The notes under the pieces are model-generated. The model searched no databases and had not been told where the DNA came from. It saw only the letters and a list, made by a program, of their open reading frames with translations. Shown in pieces: positions 30,758 to 40,166 of a stretch of 64,000 bases of DNA (position 1 is the first letter of the stretch; each line of letters starts with the position of its first letter). The DNA lies in assembly GCA_018902545.1 (NCBI GenBank), contig JAHIQM010000022.1:16833-80832 (forward strand), given 5' to 3'. Origin of the DNA: Pseudomonadota bacterium (GTDB lineage: Bacteria > Desulfobacterota > Desulfovibrionia > Desulfovibrionales > Desulfomicrobiaceae). The position numbers and the translations under genes were made by a program.

Positions 30758-33700
30758 TGACCACGCGCATATCCCTCAAGCGCCAACTCGACCACCTGAA
30801 CCGCGCCCAGCGCCACGCCGGTATCGGTTCCTTCGAGCACGACCTGCTCACCGGCGCGACGTTCTGGTCCGACGAGCAGTACCGCCTGCTCGGATTCGCG
30901 CCCCAGCAGACAACCCCGTCCCTGGACATTTTCCTCGAACTCATGGAGTCCCGCGACCGAGCCCGATTCCTGCGCAAGGTGGGCGTCTGTTTCACCAAAC
31001 GACTCGAACTGCGGGCCGAAGTGCGTTACACGCCGAGAAACGGCGAGCTTCGCACCGCCCAGATCCGCGCGGAATTCGAGTCCGACGAAAGCGGCCGAAT
31101 CCGCGTCATCTCCGGCACCTTTCAGGATGTTACCGCCCGCAGAGCGGTGCAGTCCGCCCTAAGCCGAAGCGAAGCCCGCTACCGATCCGTTTTCGACAAC
31201 GCCCTGGAGGGAATTTACCAGTCCACCCTCGACGGCGCATTCCTGAGCGTCAACGCCTCCATGGCCAGAATTCTGCGCTACGACAGCCCCGCCGACCTCA
31301 TGGCCAGCGTCATGGACGTCGGCCGGGACCTCTACGCCGACCCCCGGGACCGGAAGCGTTACATGGACTTGCTTGAAGAGCACGTCCAGGTCATGGGTTT
31401 TGAGACGCAGGTGCGCCGCAAGGACGGCAGCCTGATCTGGGTGACGCTCAACTCCACCCTGATCAGGGACTCGGGCACCAAGCGGCCCTGCCTGCTCGGG
31501 ACCATGGAAGACGTAAGCCTGCGCAAGCGTTTTGAGACCTCGCTCATCGAATCGGATCAGCGCCTGCGCAACCTTCTGCAGCACATAAGCTGCATCGCCG
31601 TGTCCCTGAACAGAAAAAGCCAAATCGTCTTCTCCAATCCGTTCCTGCAGGAACTGACCGGCTGGAGCGAAATGGAACTGCACGGGCAGGACTGGTTCGA
31701 GATGATGGTCCCCACCGACCAGCGCGAGGCCATGTCCATGATTCTGGACCCCGGCACGGCGGACGAGCCGGAATCCTCGGATGCGGAAATCCTGACCAGC
31801 CTCGGTGCGCGCCGCCTCATCCGCTGGAACACCGTCGCCGACATGAATGTGCAGGGCGAAATCACCGGCGTGACCTGCCTAGGCGTGGACATCACCGCCA
31901 TCAGGATGGCCCGCGACACCCTCAGCAAGAGGGCGCTGCTGCACTCCATGCGCCTGCGCATCGACGACGCGGCTCACGGCACCCCGAATTTTGCCACCCT
32001 CATGCGCGCCGTTCACAAAATCCTGTGTGAAGCCATCGACGCGAAAAACCTGATCACGGCGCTGATCAACACGGACAAAAACTCCCTGGAATTCCCCTAC
32101 TGGGTCGACGAAATGACCGATGTCGGCAAGGCGGCCCCGCACATCGTCGATGTGAGCGACCCCGAAAACCGGCGGCTGACCCTGGAACTTTTGCGCGGCA
32201 ACATTCCCAATATCATAAGCGGCGACGACATGAGCGCCTTGGCCAAGGCCGGAAAAATCCATCTCGTGGGTGTCATCCCCCACAGCTGGATGGGCGTGCC
32301 CCTGAAAGTGCGCGGCAAAGGCATCGGGGCGCTCATCGTGCAGAACTACAGAACGCCGACACAGTACACCAGGGACGATCTGGACATCCTGCTCGATGTG
32401 TCCGAGCAGATCGCCGTGGCCATCGAGCGCCAGCGCCATGACGAGCTGTCCCAGACCGCCGAGGAAATCTTTCAAGACATCCCTTCGGGGCTTTTCATCT
32501 ACAAGTACCGCGACCCCGACCAGTTGGTCCTGGAAAACGCCAACCCGTCCGCCCTGCGCCTCATCGGGATGCGCCTGGAGGAGGCTCGGGGCCTGCTCTT
32601 CACGGACATATGGCCGCAGGGCACCATGTTGCCCACCTACCTGCGCTGCCTGCGCACAGGAGAGCCCTTTGACAAGGACGCCCACCTCTACACGGATGAA
32701 AGCATCCGGGGCTATTTTCGCATCCATGCCTTTGCCCTGCCCGGGGAAAAGGTGGCCGTGGCCTTCGAGGATGTCACGGAGCGCCATCAGGTCCAGCAGG
32801 CCCTGATCCAGGCCAAGGAGATGGCCGAGTCGGCCAACAGGGCCAAGAGCGAGTTTCTGGCCAACATCAGCCACGAGGTGCGCACGCCGCTGAACGGAAT
32901 AATGGGCATGCTGCAACTGGCCATGCAGTCCACGGTGCCGCCGGAGCTGGAGGACTACTTGCGCACGGCCCTGGAGTCGTCGCGCAACCTGTTGCGAGTG
33001 CTGAACGACGTCCTTGATTTCACCAAGGTCGACGCGGGAAAAATGGAACTTCTGGACCGGGAATTCGATCTGGATGACCTGCTGTCCCAGGCCGTGAACT
33101 TTTTCAAGGCCCTGGCGCTGGACAAGAAAATCCGTCTCGTGCTCTCGGCGCAGCGCAATCTGGGCAGATTTGTGGGGGACGAGGGACGGCTGCGCCAGAT
33201 CCTCTTCAACCTGATGGGCAACGCCCTCAAGTTCACGGACCACGGCAGCGTGACCCTGGAAGCCTGGCCCGTGGGCGAAAAGGACGGCATAACGCGCATC
33301 CTCTTCACGGTCAGGGATGACGGAATCGGGATACCGGAAGACAAGCTGGCCTATGTGTTCGAATCATTCACGCAAGTCGACGGCACCTATTCGCGGCGCT
33401 ACCAGGGCACGGGCCTTGGCCTGCCCATCGTCAGGCGTCTGGTGACGCTCATGGGCGGCAATATCTCGGTTGAAAGCATGGAGGGCGCTGGCACGACCAT
33501 CTCCTTCACCCTGCCCCTGCGGGAAGCCCCGGCTCTCCTGGCATCCGCTGTGAAGCAGGCGCCACGCCTCGTGACCGATGTGCGGCCGCTGACCGTCCTC
33601 GTCGTGGAGGACGATGCGGTCAACATGACCATGGCCCGGCGCATGCTCGAAAAGATGGGACACACGGTCGTCTGCGCCAGCAACGGCATTGAGGCCCTGG

Positions 33701-33957
33701 AGTGCCTGCAGGCCCCGGGTATTGACGTGGTGCTCATGGACATCCAGATGCCGGAGATGGACGGCATCGAGGCCACGAGCCTGATCCGCAACGACCCGCG
33801 CTTCATCCCCTACGCCCAGGTGCCCATCATCGCCCTGACCGCCCACGCCATGGCCGGGGACAAGGAAAAATTCCTGTCCCGCGGCATGGACGCCTACCTC
33901 TCCAAACCCTTCGACCACACCCGTCTGCGGGAGCTGCTGCACCGGTTCTTCGGCTGA
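30757..33957 (+). CDS. Hybrid sensor histidine kinase (PAS-PAS-PAS-GAF-PAS-HisKA-HATPase-REC)
   Basis: 1066 residues, no membrane segment, so a cytoplasmic sensor. Order: PAS at about 15-130 ([26 protein letters not shown]), PAS 135-255 ([32 protein letters not shown]), PAS 265-385 ([31 protein letters not shown]), GAF-like 405-560 ([29 protein letters not shown] ... [15 protein letters not shown]), PAS 570-685, HisKA with H706 in [16 protein letters not shown], HATPase ([44 protein letters not shown]), and a receiver domain with D995 in [13 protein letters not shown]. It would donate to a separate Hpt protein such as the one at 24083-24433. Confidence 0.93.
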   Translation: MTTRISLKRQLDHLNRAQRHAGIGSFEHDLLTGATFWSDEQYRLLGFAPQQTTPSLDIFLELMESRDRARFLRKVGVCFTKRLELRAEVRYTPRNGELRTAQIRAEFESDESGRIRVISGTFQDVTARRAVQSALSRSEARYRSVFDNALEGIYQSTLDGAFLSVNASMARILRYDSPADLMASVMDVGRDLYADPRDRKRYMDLLEEHVQVMGFETQVRRKDGSLIWVTLNSTLIRDSGTKRPCLLGTMEDVSLRKRFETSLIESDQRLRNLLQHISCIAVSLNRKSQIVFSNPFLQELTGWSEMELHGQDWFEMMVPTDQREAMSMILDPGTADEPESSDAEILTSLGARRLIRWNTVADMNVQGEITGVTCLGVDITAIRMARDTLSKRALLHSMRLRIDDAAHGTPNFATLMRAVHKILCEAIDAKNLITALINTDKNSLEFPYWVDEMTDVGKAAPHIVDVSDPENRRLTLELLRGNIPNIISGDDMSALAKAGKIHLVGVIPHSWMGVPLKVRGKGIGALIVQNYRTPTQYTRDDLDILLDVSEQIAVAIERQRHDELSQTAEEIFQDIPSGLFIYKYRDPDQLVLENANPSALRLIGMRLEEARGLLFTDIWPQGTMLPTYLRCLRTGEPFDKDAHLYTDESIRGYFRIHAFALPGEKVAVAFEDVTERHQVQQALIQAKEMAESANRAKSEFLANISHEVRTPLNGIMGMLQLAMQSTVPPELEDYLRTALESSRNLLRVLNDVLDFTKVDAGKMELLDREFDLDDLLSQAVNFFKALALDKKIRLVLSAQRNLGRFVGDEGRLRQILFNLMGNALKFTDHGSVTLEAWPVGEKDGITRILFTVRDDGIGIPEDKLAYVFESFTQVDGTYSRRYQGTGLGLPIVRRLVTLMGGNISVESMEGAGTTISFTLPLREAPALLASAVKQAPRLVTDVRPLTVLVVEDDAVNMTMARRMLEKMGHTVVCASNGIEALECLQAPGIDVVLMDIQMPEMDGIEATSLIRNDPRFIPYAQVPIIALTAHAMAGDKEKFLSRGMDAYLSKPFDHTRLRELLHRFFG

Positions 33958-33996
33958 TGTTCTCCACGGGCCGACACACAGTTCACGACGCATGGC

Positions 33997-34039
33997 AAGG
34001 ACATGGATTCCCGCCTGCGCGGCAATCCATGTCCTTTTT
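33997..34039 (+). terminator. Terminator of the hybrid kinase transcript
   Basis: A perfect 13-bp stem, AAGGACATGGATT (33997-34009) with AATCCATGTCCTT (34024-34036), followed by TTT. It lies 40 bases after the kinase stop. Confidence 0.9.
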
Positions 34040-34055
34040 ACCAAAATCACGGCAA

Positions 34056-34089
34056 CAAAAAGCCCCCGCGAAGAAACCCCGCGGAGGCC
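34056..34089 (-). terminator. Terminator of greA
   Basis: Read on the minus strand, GCCTCCGCG pairs with CGCGGGGGC (one G·U) around an eight-base loop and is followed by TTTTTG. It is convergent with, but separate from, the kinase terminator. Confidence 0.85.
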
Positions 34090-34111
34090 GTTATTCGGAG
34101 TACGTTCGCGG

Positions 34112-34600
34112 TTATTTCAGTCCGGCCGTGCCGAGGAATTTGACGGAGAGGACCTCGTAGTCCACGCGGCCCTTGGGGACCTGCACGGAGATCTCGTCGC
34201 CTTCCTGTTTGCCGAGCAGGGCCCGGCCCACGGGGGACTCGATGGAGATGGTGCCCTTGGTGTGATCGGCCTCGTCGGCCCCGAGCAGGGTGTAGGTCTT
34301 CTGTTCCCGGGTTTCCATGTCCTCCATGGTCACCGTGGCCCCGAAAACAGCGCGGTCGCTCTGCAGCGTATCGATATCGATGACCTCGAAACGGATCATC
34401 CGCGACTCGATGAAGCTGATTCGTGCCTCAAGCATGCCCTGGCGTTCACGGGCCGCATCGTAGCCGGCGTTTTCTTTCAGATCGCCTTCCTCCCGGGCTT
34501 CTTTGATGGCCTGGATAACGGCTGGCCGTTCCTTCTTCAGGTCTTCGAGTTCCTTCTCCAAACGCTTGTAGCCTTCGACTGATACGGGAATCCTGTTCAT
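34112..34600 (-). CDS. greA: Transcription elongation factor GreA
   Basis: 162 residues from ATG 34600 (AAGGAAG five bases before it; another ATG immediately upstream is too close). Coiled-coil N-domain with the conserved acidic tip (EGYKRLEKELEDLKKERPAVIQAIKEAREEGDLKENAGYDAARERQGMLEARI), including the D-x-x-E pair that works in the RNAP active site, and a C-terminal FKBP-like domain (GTISIESPVGRALLGKQEGDEISVQVPKGRVDYEVLSV). Stimulates transcript cleavage in backtracked RNA polymerase. Its transcript starts downstream of the ilvBN terminator. Confidence 0.96.
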   Translation of the reverse strand: MNRIPVSVEGYKRLEKELEDLKKERPAVIQAIKEAREEGDLKENAGYDAARERQGMLEARISFIESRMIRFEVIDIDTLQSDRAVFGATVTMEDMETREQKTYTLLGADEADHTKGTISIESPVGRALLGKQEGDEISVQVPKGRVDYEVLSVKFLGTAGLK

Positions 34601-34636
34601 CATCTTCCTTAATGTGCAAAACCGGAATTGTGCCAA

Positions 34637-34683
34637 TAAAAAAAAGATGCTTTGCCCGCCAATTGGCTTGTGGCGGGCAAAGC
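34637..34683 (-). terminator. Terminator of the ilvBN operon
   Basis: A 13-bp stem (GCTTTGCCCGCCA, 34649-34661, with TGGCGGGCAAAGC, 34671-34683), followed on the minus strand by CATCTTTTTTT. It lies 120 bases after the ilvN stop. Confidence 0.85.
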
Positions 34684-34802
34684 TATAGCAACTTTTCAAA
34701 AGTGAACTGGATGATACCTAGTTCATCCCAGGTTGCGGGTCAAGGGGCTTAAGACAAACAACCATGGTCACGGCTCGCGAACGCGGCACAAGCGCCCATG
34801 CC

Positions 34803-35087
34803 TCACCCGCCCATGACCTGCCCCAGACTCGCAAACGTAGGCTCCGCGTCGGGCTTCATGCGCACGTCGAGTACGTCCTGCAACTTGCGCATCTGCCGGA
34901 TCATCTGCTCCAGGCGCTCGTCTTCGTTGACCAGCAGCCAGATGCGGCTCTGCTCCCCGCCGCTGAGCGGCAGGCAGAGGATGGCCTCGACGTTGAAGGC
35001 GCGGCGGGAAAAAAGACCGCAGACGTGGGACATGACCCCGGGATGATTTTTGACGAGCACATCGAGAACGGTGCGGCTGCTATTCAT
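34803..35087 (-). CDS. ilvN: Acetolactate synthase small (regulatory) subunit
   Basis: 94 residues from ATG 35087, a short ACT-domain form similar to E. coli IlvN/Ilv[80 protein letters not shown]. The [20 protein letters not shown] motif is the valine-binding ACT core. It lacks the C-terminal domain of the longer IlvH-type subunits. Starts eight bases inside the end of ilvB, so it is translationally coupled. Confidence 0.93.
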   Translation of the reverse strand: MNSSRTVLDVLVKNHPGVMSHVCGLFSRRAFNVEAILCLPLSGGEQSRIWLLVNEDERLEQMIRQMRKLQDVLDVRMKPDAEPTFASLGQVMGG

Positions 35088-36759
35088 GGCTCTCACCTCC
35101 AAGCATGGTTCTGTTGGCGGCCCCCGGAGGGACCATGGGCCAGACTTTCTCGTTTCGGTCCACCGGGACATGGACCAGGGCCGGACCGCGATGACCCATG
35201 GCCTCGATCAGCACCGCGTCCGGGTCGGCGGCCCCGGCCATGTCCCAGACCTTCCAGCCGAACCCTCTGGCGATGAGTCCGAAATCGACATTCACGTCGT
35301 AGATGGACGAAAAATAATTCCCCTTGAAGAAAAGTTCCTGCTGCTGATGCACAAGGCCCAGGCAAGCGTTGTTCATGAGGATGACGGTCACGTCCACGCC
35401 CTGCTCGGCGGCCGTAGCCATCTCCTGGATGTTCATGAGCAGGCTTCCGTCGCCGCTGAAGCAGAGCACCTTGCGATCCGGTTCCGCCAGGGCCGCACCG
35501 ATGGCCGTAGGCAGGCCAAAGCCCATGGTGCCGAGGCCCCCCGAGGTCAGCCAGCCGGTTCCCGGGGTGAAGGGGTAGCTCTGGGCCGTCCACATCTGGT
35601 GCTTGCCCACGTCCGTGACCACAATGGCCCCGTCTCCGGCCAACTCGCCCACCCGGCGGATGAGTTCCAGCGGAGTAGCGTGCCCGCCCTGCTCAGGAAT
35701 GCAGGACGGAAAGGCCAGCTTCAGCGCCGCGATATAGCCGAGCCACTCCTGCCGCTCGGCCTGGGCGACACGGGGCAAAAGGGCGCGGATCACTTCGCCC
35801 ACATCGCCCAGGATGGCCACGGAAGCGGAGCGCAGCTTGTCCAGTTCACTGTGGTCGATGTCGATGTGGATGACCTTGGCCTGGGGGCAGAACTCCTGGA
35901 CCTTGCCCGTGGCGCGGTCGTCAAAACGCACCCCGGCGGCCAGGATCAGATCGCAGGCCTCCAGAGCCATGTTGGTGTGGCGCTGGGCGTGCATGCCGAG
36001 CATGCCCATATTCAAAGGGTGGTCGTACGGCAGAACGGTCAGCCCCATGAGCGTCGAGGTCACGGGCATGGATGCACGCTCGGCCAGCGCCAGCACTTCC
36101 GCTCCCGCACCGGAAGCCACCACCCCGCCGCCGACCCACAGGATGGGCCTGCGCGCGGAGGCAAGCATTTCGAGAGCCACGCCCAGGTCGGCGTCGAAAT
36201 GAACGGGAGAAGGTTCGCGCTCGCCAATCTCGGGCCAATGCTCGAAATCCACCCTCTCCAGCTGCACGTCGCGGGGGATGTCGATGAGGACCGGGCCGGG
36301 GCGTCCGCTGACGGCGATGGAAAAGGCTTCGGGGATGATGTGCAGCAGGTCGCGGGCGTGGCGCACGAGGAAGTTGTGCTTGGTGATGGGGATGCTCATG
36401 CCGTAGGTGTCCACTTCCTGAAAGGCGTCGGTGCCGATCATGGCCCGGGGCACCTGTCCGGTGATGCAGACCACGGGCACGGAATCGAGCTTGGCGTCGG
36501 CGATGGCGGTGAGGATGTTGGTTGCGCCGGGGCCGGAGGTGGCGAAGCAGACCGCGGGCCGCCCCGTAATCCGGGCCATGCCCTGGGCCAGGAAACCCGC
36601 GCCCTGCTCATGGCGGGTCAGGACGTGACGGATGAGTGTGCTGCGGGAAAGTGCGTCGTAGAGGGGGAGGTTTGCGCCGCCGGGGATGCCCGCGATGGTG
36701 CGGACTGCCTGGCGTTCCAAGAGTCCAATGGTCAATTGCGCGCCGGTCAAGGAAAACAT
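35080..36759 (-). CDS. ilvB: Acetolactate synthase large (catalytic) subunit
   Basis: 559 residues (ATG 36759 favoured over 36762 by spacing to AAGGAG). ThDP enzyme condensing two pyruvates, or pyruvate with 2-oxobutyrate, for Val, Leu and Ile synthesis. Three domains: PYR ([33 protein letters not shown], catalytic Glu in [18 protein letters not shown]), central FAD-binding ([35 protein letters not shown]) and PP with the ThDP motif [33 protein letters not shown]. The family signature [14 protein letters not shown] is intact. Regulated by the leader peptide and attenuator upstream. Confidence 0.96.
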   Translation of the reverse strand: MFSLTGAQLTIGLLERQAVRTIAGIPGGANLPLYDALSRSTLIRHVLTRHEQGAGFLAQGMARITGRPAVCFATSGPGATNILTAIADAKLDSVPVVCITGQVPRAMIGTDAFQEVDTYGMSIPITKHNFLVRHARDLLHIIPEAFSIAVSGRPGPVLIDIPRDVQLERVDFEHWPEIGEREPSPVHFDADLGVALEMLASARRPILWVGGGVVASGAGAEVLALAERASMPVTSTLMGLTVLPYDHPLNMGMLGMHAQRHTNMALEACDLILAAGVRFDDRATGKVQEFCPQAKVIHIDIDHSELDKLRSASVAILGDVGEVIRALLPRVAQAERQEWLGYIAALKLAFPSCIPEQGGHATPLELIRRVGELAGDGAIVVTDVGKHQMWTAQSYPFTPGTGWLTSGGLGTMGFGLPTAIGAALAEPDRKVLCFSGDGSLLMNIQEMATAAEQGVDVTVILMNNACLGLVHQQQELFFKGNYFSSIYDVNVDFGLIARGFGWKVWDMAGAADPDAVLIEAMGHRGPALVHVPVDRNEKVWPMVPPGAANRTMLGGESHE

Positions 36760-36807
36760 CATACACTCCTTTGTCAGCTCGTCTGTAGACCGGCGGAGGG
36801 TGAGCTG

Positions 36808-36846
36808 AAAAAGAAAAACCCCCGCCGGCGCCTGCGCTGGTGGGGG
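36808..36846 (-). terminator. Attenuator terminator of ilvBN
   Basis: On the minus strand CCCCCACCAGCG pairs with CGCCGGCGGGGG (two A·C mismatches) and is followed by TTTTTCTTT. It lies between the leader peptide stop (36869) and the ilvB start. Stalling at the Val codons would let an upstream region pair instead of this stem. Confidence 0.85.
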
Positions 36847-36868
36847 TGAAAACTTCGTCCGTAACCCG

Positions 36869-36955
36869 TTACAGCGTCTGAGCGTCCATGACTACGCGTA
36901 CTACTACAACGGCTACGACTAGGCTTAACGAAGCGTTGGCAGTGATGCGGTTCAT
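36869..36955 (-). CDS. ilv operon leader peptide (valine-rich)
   Basis: 28 residues plus TAA, with GAGGAG eight bases before the ATG. The sequence has the run LVVAVVVVRVV at residues 12-22 and contains eight Val, three Leu and one Ile. Three Leu codons include the rare TTA and CTA. Such a run has no structural explanation other than ribosome stalling when charged tRNA-Val (or Leu) is scarce. It is followed by the terminator at 36808-36846, completing a classic transcription attenuator of the ilvB/ilvGMEDA kind. Confidence 0.92.
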   Translation of the reverse strand: MNRITANASLSLVVAVVVVRVVMDAQTL

Positions 36956-37201
36956 GGGGCGTCTCCTCTGGGGATTCGGGTAATCGATTAGAAGATTTTT
37001 TTTATGCCGTTCTACAAAAACTGTCAAGCAGGCCCTTGACCAAAAGCGGTCCCGCAGGACAGAAAAGGCTCAAGCGGTTTGCACTTGTCCGCCAGATGAC
37101 AAACCCTTGCCGAGCCTTGATTCAGAATCGTTTTGCGGGCATGGTGCTGTTGCGGCCGAAAGACTCATCGTATTGAACTTCAACCACTCACAGGAGGGCT
37201 C
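36956..37201. other. Divergent region between ilv leader and the SLOG-like gene
   Basis: 246 bases. It must hold the ilvBN promoter (minus) and a promoter for the plus-strand gene at 37202. The stretch 36985-37025 is AT-rich (GATTTTTTTTATG). No gene is seen. Confidence 0.5.
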
Positions 37202-37753
37202 ATGCCCACATCGGAATACACGCTTTTCAGCGGCGGCGCCCAGGGTACGGAAACGGAATTCGGTCGTCTGGCCGAACAGTACGGCATCCAGGAAGTGACC
37301 TACACCTTCGAAGGCCACAAGATCGAACGGACCAGGGGCCTGCGCGTGCTGACCCCCGAAGAGCTGATGCGCAAGGATGTGAGCCTGAGCTATGTCTCCA
37401 AGCTTTTGAACCGCACCTTCACCAACGCGCCGATGATGCGCAGCATCCTGCAGACCGTCATGTACCAGATCGAGTCCGGCTACGAGATCTTCGTCATCGG
37501 CACGATCATGGAAGACGGCACGGTCAAGGGCGGCACGGGCTGGGGCACGGAATTCGCCAAGATCTGCAACAAGCCCCTGTACACTTTCGGCCAGGTCCGC
37601 AACTCCTGGCACAAATGGACCGGCGAAATCTGGGAACGCTGCGAAACGCCGACCATCACCAGCAAGCATTTCTGCGGCACGGGCACCCGCTTCCTGGAAG
37701 ACAACGGCCGCCAGGCCATCGCCGACCTGTTCGCCAAGTCTTTCAAAAAATAG
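37202..37753 (+). CDS. Hypothetical protein, SLOG/Rossmann-like
   Basis: 183 residues from ATG 37202 (GGAGGG seven bases before). The start TSEYTLFSGGAQGTETEFGRLAEQYGIQEVTYTFEGHKIERTRG resembles the nucleotide-binding GG-x-x-G-T/A-(D/E) loop of the SLOG superfamily (YpsA, DprA, MoCo-carrier). The middle has VSKLLNRTFTNAPMMRSILQTVMYQIESGYEIFVIGTIMEDGTVKGGTGWGTEFAKICNKPLYTF, where GGTGWGTEFA would be a second loop near a conserved cluster, and VRNSWHKWTGEIWE follows. It is an isolated gene followed by the short 9-base repeats. I infer nucleotide or ligand binding; no function is known. Confidence 0.75.
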   Translation: MPTSEYTLFSGGAQGTETEFGRLAEQYGIQEVTYTFEGHKIERTRGLRVLTPEELMRKDVSLSYVSKLLNRTFTNAPMMRSILQTVMYQIESGYEIFVIGTIMEDGTVKGGTGWGTEFAKICNKPLYTFGQVRNSWHKWTGEIWERCETPTITSKHFCGTGTRFLEDNGRQAIADLFAKSFKK

Positions 37754-37766
37754 CCTTCTGCCTTTT

Positions 37767-37805
37767 TATAGGTCCTATGGGTCGTATAGGACCTATGGGA
37801 CCTAT
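37767..37805. repeat. Four tandem 9-base repeats TAT(A/G)GG(T/A)C(C/G)
   Basis: TATAGGTCC, TATGGGTCG, TATAGGACC, TATGGGACC in tandem from 37767 to 37802, then TAT. The first three units also make an 11-bp hairpin (ATAGGTCCTAT with ATAGGACCTAT). It sits between the stop of the SLOG-like gene and the convergent flavoprotein gene and could act as a terminator; the hairpin is followed by ATTTTAATT. Confidence 0.8.
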
Positions 37806-39352
37806 TTTAATTCCCTCTCCACCGCAGCAGCCACCGCCACACCGTCCATGGCTGCCGACACGATGCCTCCCGCATACCCGGCGCCCTCCCCGCACGGAAA
37901 AAGCCCCGGCACCTGCGGGTGCATGAACGTTTCGCGGTCACGCGGAATACGCACCGGCGAGCTGGTCCGTGACTCCACGGCCAGGAGCGTGGCCTCGGAG
38001 CTGTCAAAACCTTTGTGCTTTTTGCCCAGGATGGCGAGCCCCTCGCGCAGGGCCCGGGTCACGAAGCCTGGCAGCAGTTCATGCACGGGAGCGGCATAAA
38101 TACCCGGAATATAGGAAGTTGCACCCAGATTCGTCGACATCCGGCCCTGCAGGAAGTCTTCAGCGCGTTGAGCCGGAGCACGCTGGGTGCGGCCGTCTCC
38201 GGCACGGAACATGGTCTGCTCGACCTCTGCCTGGAAGCGCAGGAGCGCAAGCGCATCATCCCCGGGCACGTCGGACGGGCGGACCTCCGCCACCAGTCCG
38301 GCGTTGGCGAAGGGGGCCTTGCGGCTGGCCAGGCTCATGCCGTTCAGGACCAGCTCACCCGGAGCCGTGGAGGCCGGAACCACGAATCCGCCGGGGCACA
38401 TGCAGAACGAGAACACCCCCCGCTCCGCCGTCTGGCAGGCGAGGCGGTAGCTGGCCGCGGGCAGAGCCGCGTGGCGCGGGCTGTGGTGGTAGAACATGCG
38501 GTCAACCAGATCCTGCGGGTGCTCGATGCGCACGCCCAGGGCAAAGGGCTTGGCTTCAAGCAGCACCCCGCGCCGCAGCAGCAGATCGTAGACGTCGCGG
38601 GCCGAATGTCCGGTGGCCAGGATTACGGCGTCGCCCGTAACAGTCTCTCCCCCGGCCAGACGCACGCCGCACGCCCGGCCGGAATCAAGCACCAGATCGG
38701 TGACATGCGCCTCGAAATGAATCTCCCCGCCGCTGGCGACAATGGCTTCACGCATGCCGCGCACCAGCCTGGGCAGCACGTTGGAGCCCAGGTGCGGGTG
38801 GGCATCGACGCGGATGTCCGCCGAAGCCCCGAAAGCCACGAACAGATCGAGGATGCGGTCCGTGTCGCCGCGCTTGGTGGCGCGGGTGTAGAGCTTGCCG
38901 TCGGAATAGGTGCCCGCCCCGCCCTCGCCGAAGCAGTAGTTGGAGTGCGGGTTGACCAGCCCTTCGGAGTATATCTTTTTCACGTCCTTGAGGCGGGCGC
39001 GCACGTCGCGCCCCCGCTCCAGCAGCACGGGTTTGATACCGGCCTCGAGAAGGGTCAGGGCCGCGAAATACCCGCCTGGCCCGGCCCCGACCACAACTGC
39101 CCGCCTCTCGCCCAGGGCCTGGGGCTGAAAGACCGAGACCGGCCCGGCCTCTGCGCCGACGGCCACGCGCAGCTGAAAGCGGGGCATCTTCGCCCGGGCG
39201 TCGATGGAGCGGCGCACCACGCGCACCGCGACCAGCCCGTCGTCCTCAAGGCCGGCCTTGGCCAGGGCGGCAGCCCGGATGTGCCGTGCGTCACCTATAT
39301 TGTCGGGCTCAACGAGCAGGTCGACATGGATCGTTTCATTCGGCTGCTTCAT
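37802..39352 (-). CDS. FAD-dependent oxidoreductase, COG2509 family
   Basis: 516 residues from ATG 39352, overlapping the HAD gene stop by four bases. N-terminal 90-residue domain (HVDLLVEPDNIGDARHIRAAALAKAGLEDDGLVAVRVVRRSIDARAKMPRFQLRV), then the FAD Rossmann fold (RRAVVVGAGPGGYFAALTLLEAGIKPVLLERG), LVNPHSNYCFGEGGAGTYSDGKLYTRATKRG (conserved FGEGGAGTFSDGKL), GDAVILATGHSARDVY, and the C-terminal CGEGAGYAGGIVSAAMDGVAVA. The family is large, widespread and of unknown substrate. No membrane segment. Confidence 0.9.
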   Translation of the reverse strand: MKQPNETIHVDLLVEPDNIGDARHIRAAALAKAGLEDDGLVAVRVVRRSIDARAKMPRFQLRVAVGAEAGPVSVFQPQALGERRAVVVGAGPGGYFAALTLLEAGIKPVLLERGRDVRARLKDVKKIYSEGLVNPHSNYCFGEGGAGTYSDGKLYTRATKRGDTDRILDLFVAFGASADIRVDAHPHLGSNVLPRLVRGMREAIVASGGEIHFEAHVTDLVLDSGRACGVRLAGGETVTGDAVILATGHSARDVYDLLLRRGVLLEAKPFALGVRIEHPQDLVDRMFYHHSPRHAALPAASYRLACQTAERGVFSFCMCPGGFVVPASTAPGELVLNGMSLASRKAPFANAGLVAEVRPSDVPGDDALALLRFQAEVEQTMFRAGDGRTQRAPAQRAEDFLQGRMSTNLGATSYIPGIYAAPVHELLPGFVTRALREGLAILGKKHKGFDSSEATLLAVESRTSSPVRIPRDRETFMHPQVPGLFPCGEGAGYAGGIVSAAMDGVAVAAAVERELK

Positions 39353-40026
39353 ATCGCTGCTCCGCAAAACCATTCATCGCGGCTGTCCAGGGCGTGGACC
39401 AGGGAGGGAAAAATCCAGGCCGCGCCCGCCCGGACTTCCGGCTCCGGGGTGACCAGATCGGGAATCATGATCGCCCGCGAACCGGAAGCGATGGCCGCGC
39501 GCATGCCGGGATTGGAGTCCTCGAAGATCACGCATGCGCCCGGACTGACCCCGAGCACGGCGCAGGTCCGCAGATAGATGTCAGGGTCCGGCTTGGGCCG
39601 CTCGACTTCTTCCACGGTCATGATGGAAGCAAACCTGAAAAGATCCGGGCAGAACGCGCGATTGCGCTCCAAGGCCTCACGTCTGGACGAAGTCGCCAGG
39701 GCCATGGGCACGCCCTGTCCCTCAATCCAGGTCACAAGCTCAAGAGCTCCGGCCTTGGGCGGGATGCCAACGGTGCGGCGCTCTTCCTCGCGTACGGCTT
39801 TCCAGTTTCTGCGGAACTCTTCCAAGGGAAATTTCTTAAACCACTGCACGAGCATTTCTTCGCACAGCACATTGGGCACGCCCACCAGATGGGCGTAGAG
39901 ATCGTCGGCAAGGTCAAACCCGAGCCGGGCCGCTTCGCGCTGCCAGATTCGTTTGAGGGTGACTTCGGTATCAAGGAGCAGTCCGTCCATATCAAAAAGT
40001 ACGGCGGCGGGGCGTTTGGTATTCAT
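39349..40026 (-). CDS. HAD superfamily hydrolase (beta-phosphoglucomutase-like)
   Basis: 225 residues from ATG 40026. HAD motif I AAVLFDMDGLLLDTE with the two Asp, motif II ALATSS (Thr/Ser), the Lys in the ERPKPDPDIYL motif, and motif IV ACVIFEDSNPGMRAAIASG. Cap type C1 (VTLKRIWQREAARLGFDLADDLYAHLVGVPN). Such proteins dephosphorylate or isomerise sugar phosphates. Coupled to the following flavoprotein gene by a stop/start overlap. Confidence 0.92.
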   Translation of the reverse strand: MNTKRPAAVLFDMDGLLLDTEVTLKRIWQREAARLGFDLADDLYAHLVGVPNVLCEEMLVQWFKKFPLEEFRRNWKAVREEERRTVGIPPKAGALELVTWIEGQGVPMALATSSRREALERNRAFCPDLFRFASIMTVEEVERPKPDPDIYLRTCAVLGVSPGACVIFEDSNPGMRAAIASGSRAIMIPDLVTPEPEVRAGAAWIFPSLVHALDSRDEWFCGAAI

Positions 40027-40166
40027 GCGGATGGAGCTAAACGTGAACGCCTCCGGAAGCAAGGGGCAAGTCGGAACAGGTCAAAATGGGGCACGTCACA
40101 AGCCTTGATCCCCCCGGACCTCATGGGGTATTGCAGGCCCCTGACACCCAAACCCGAGACACACAC

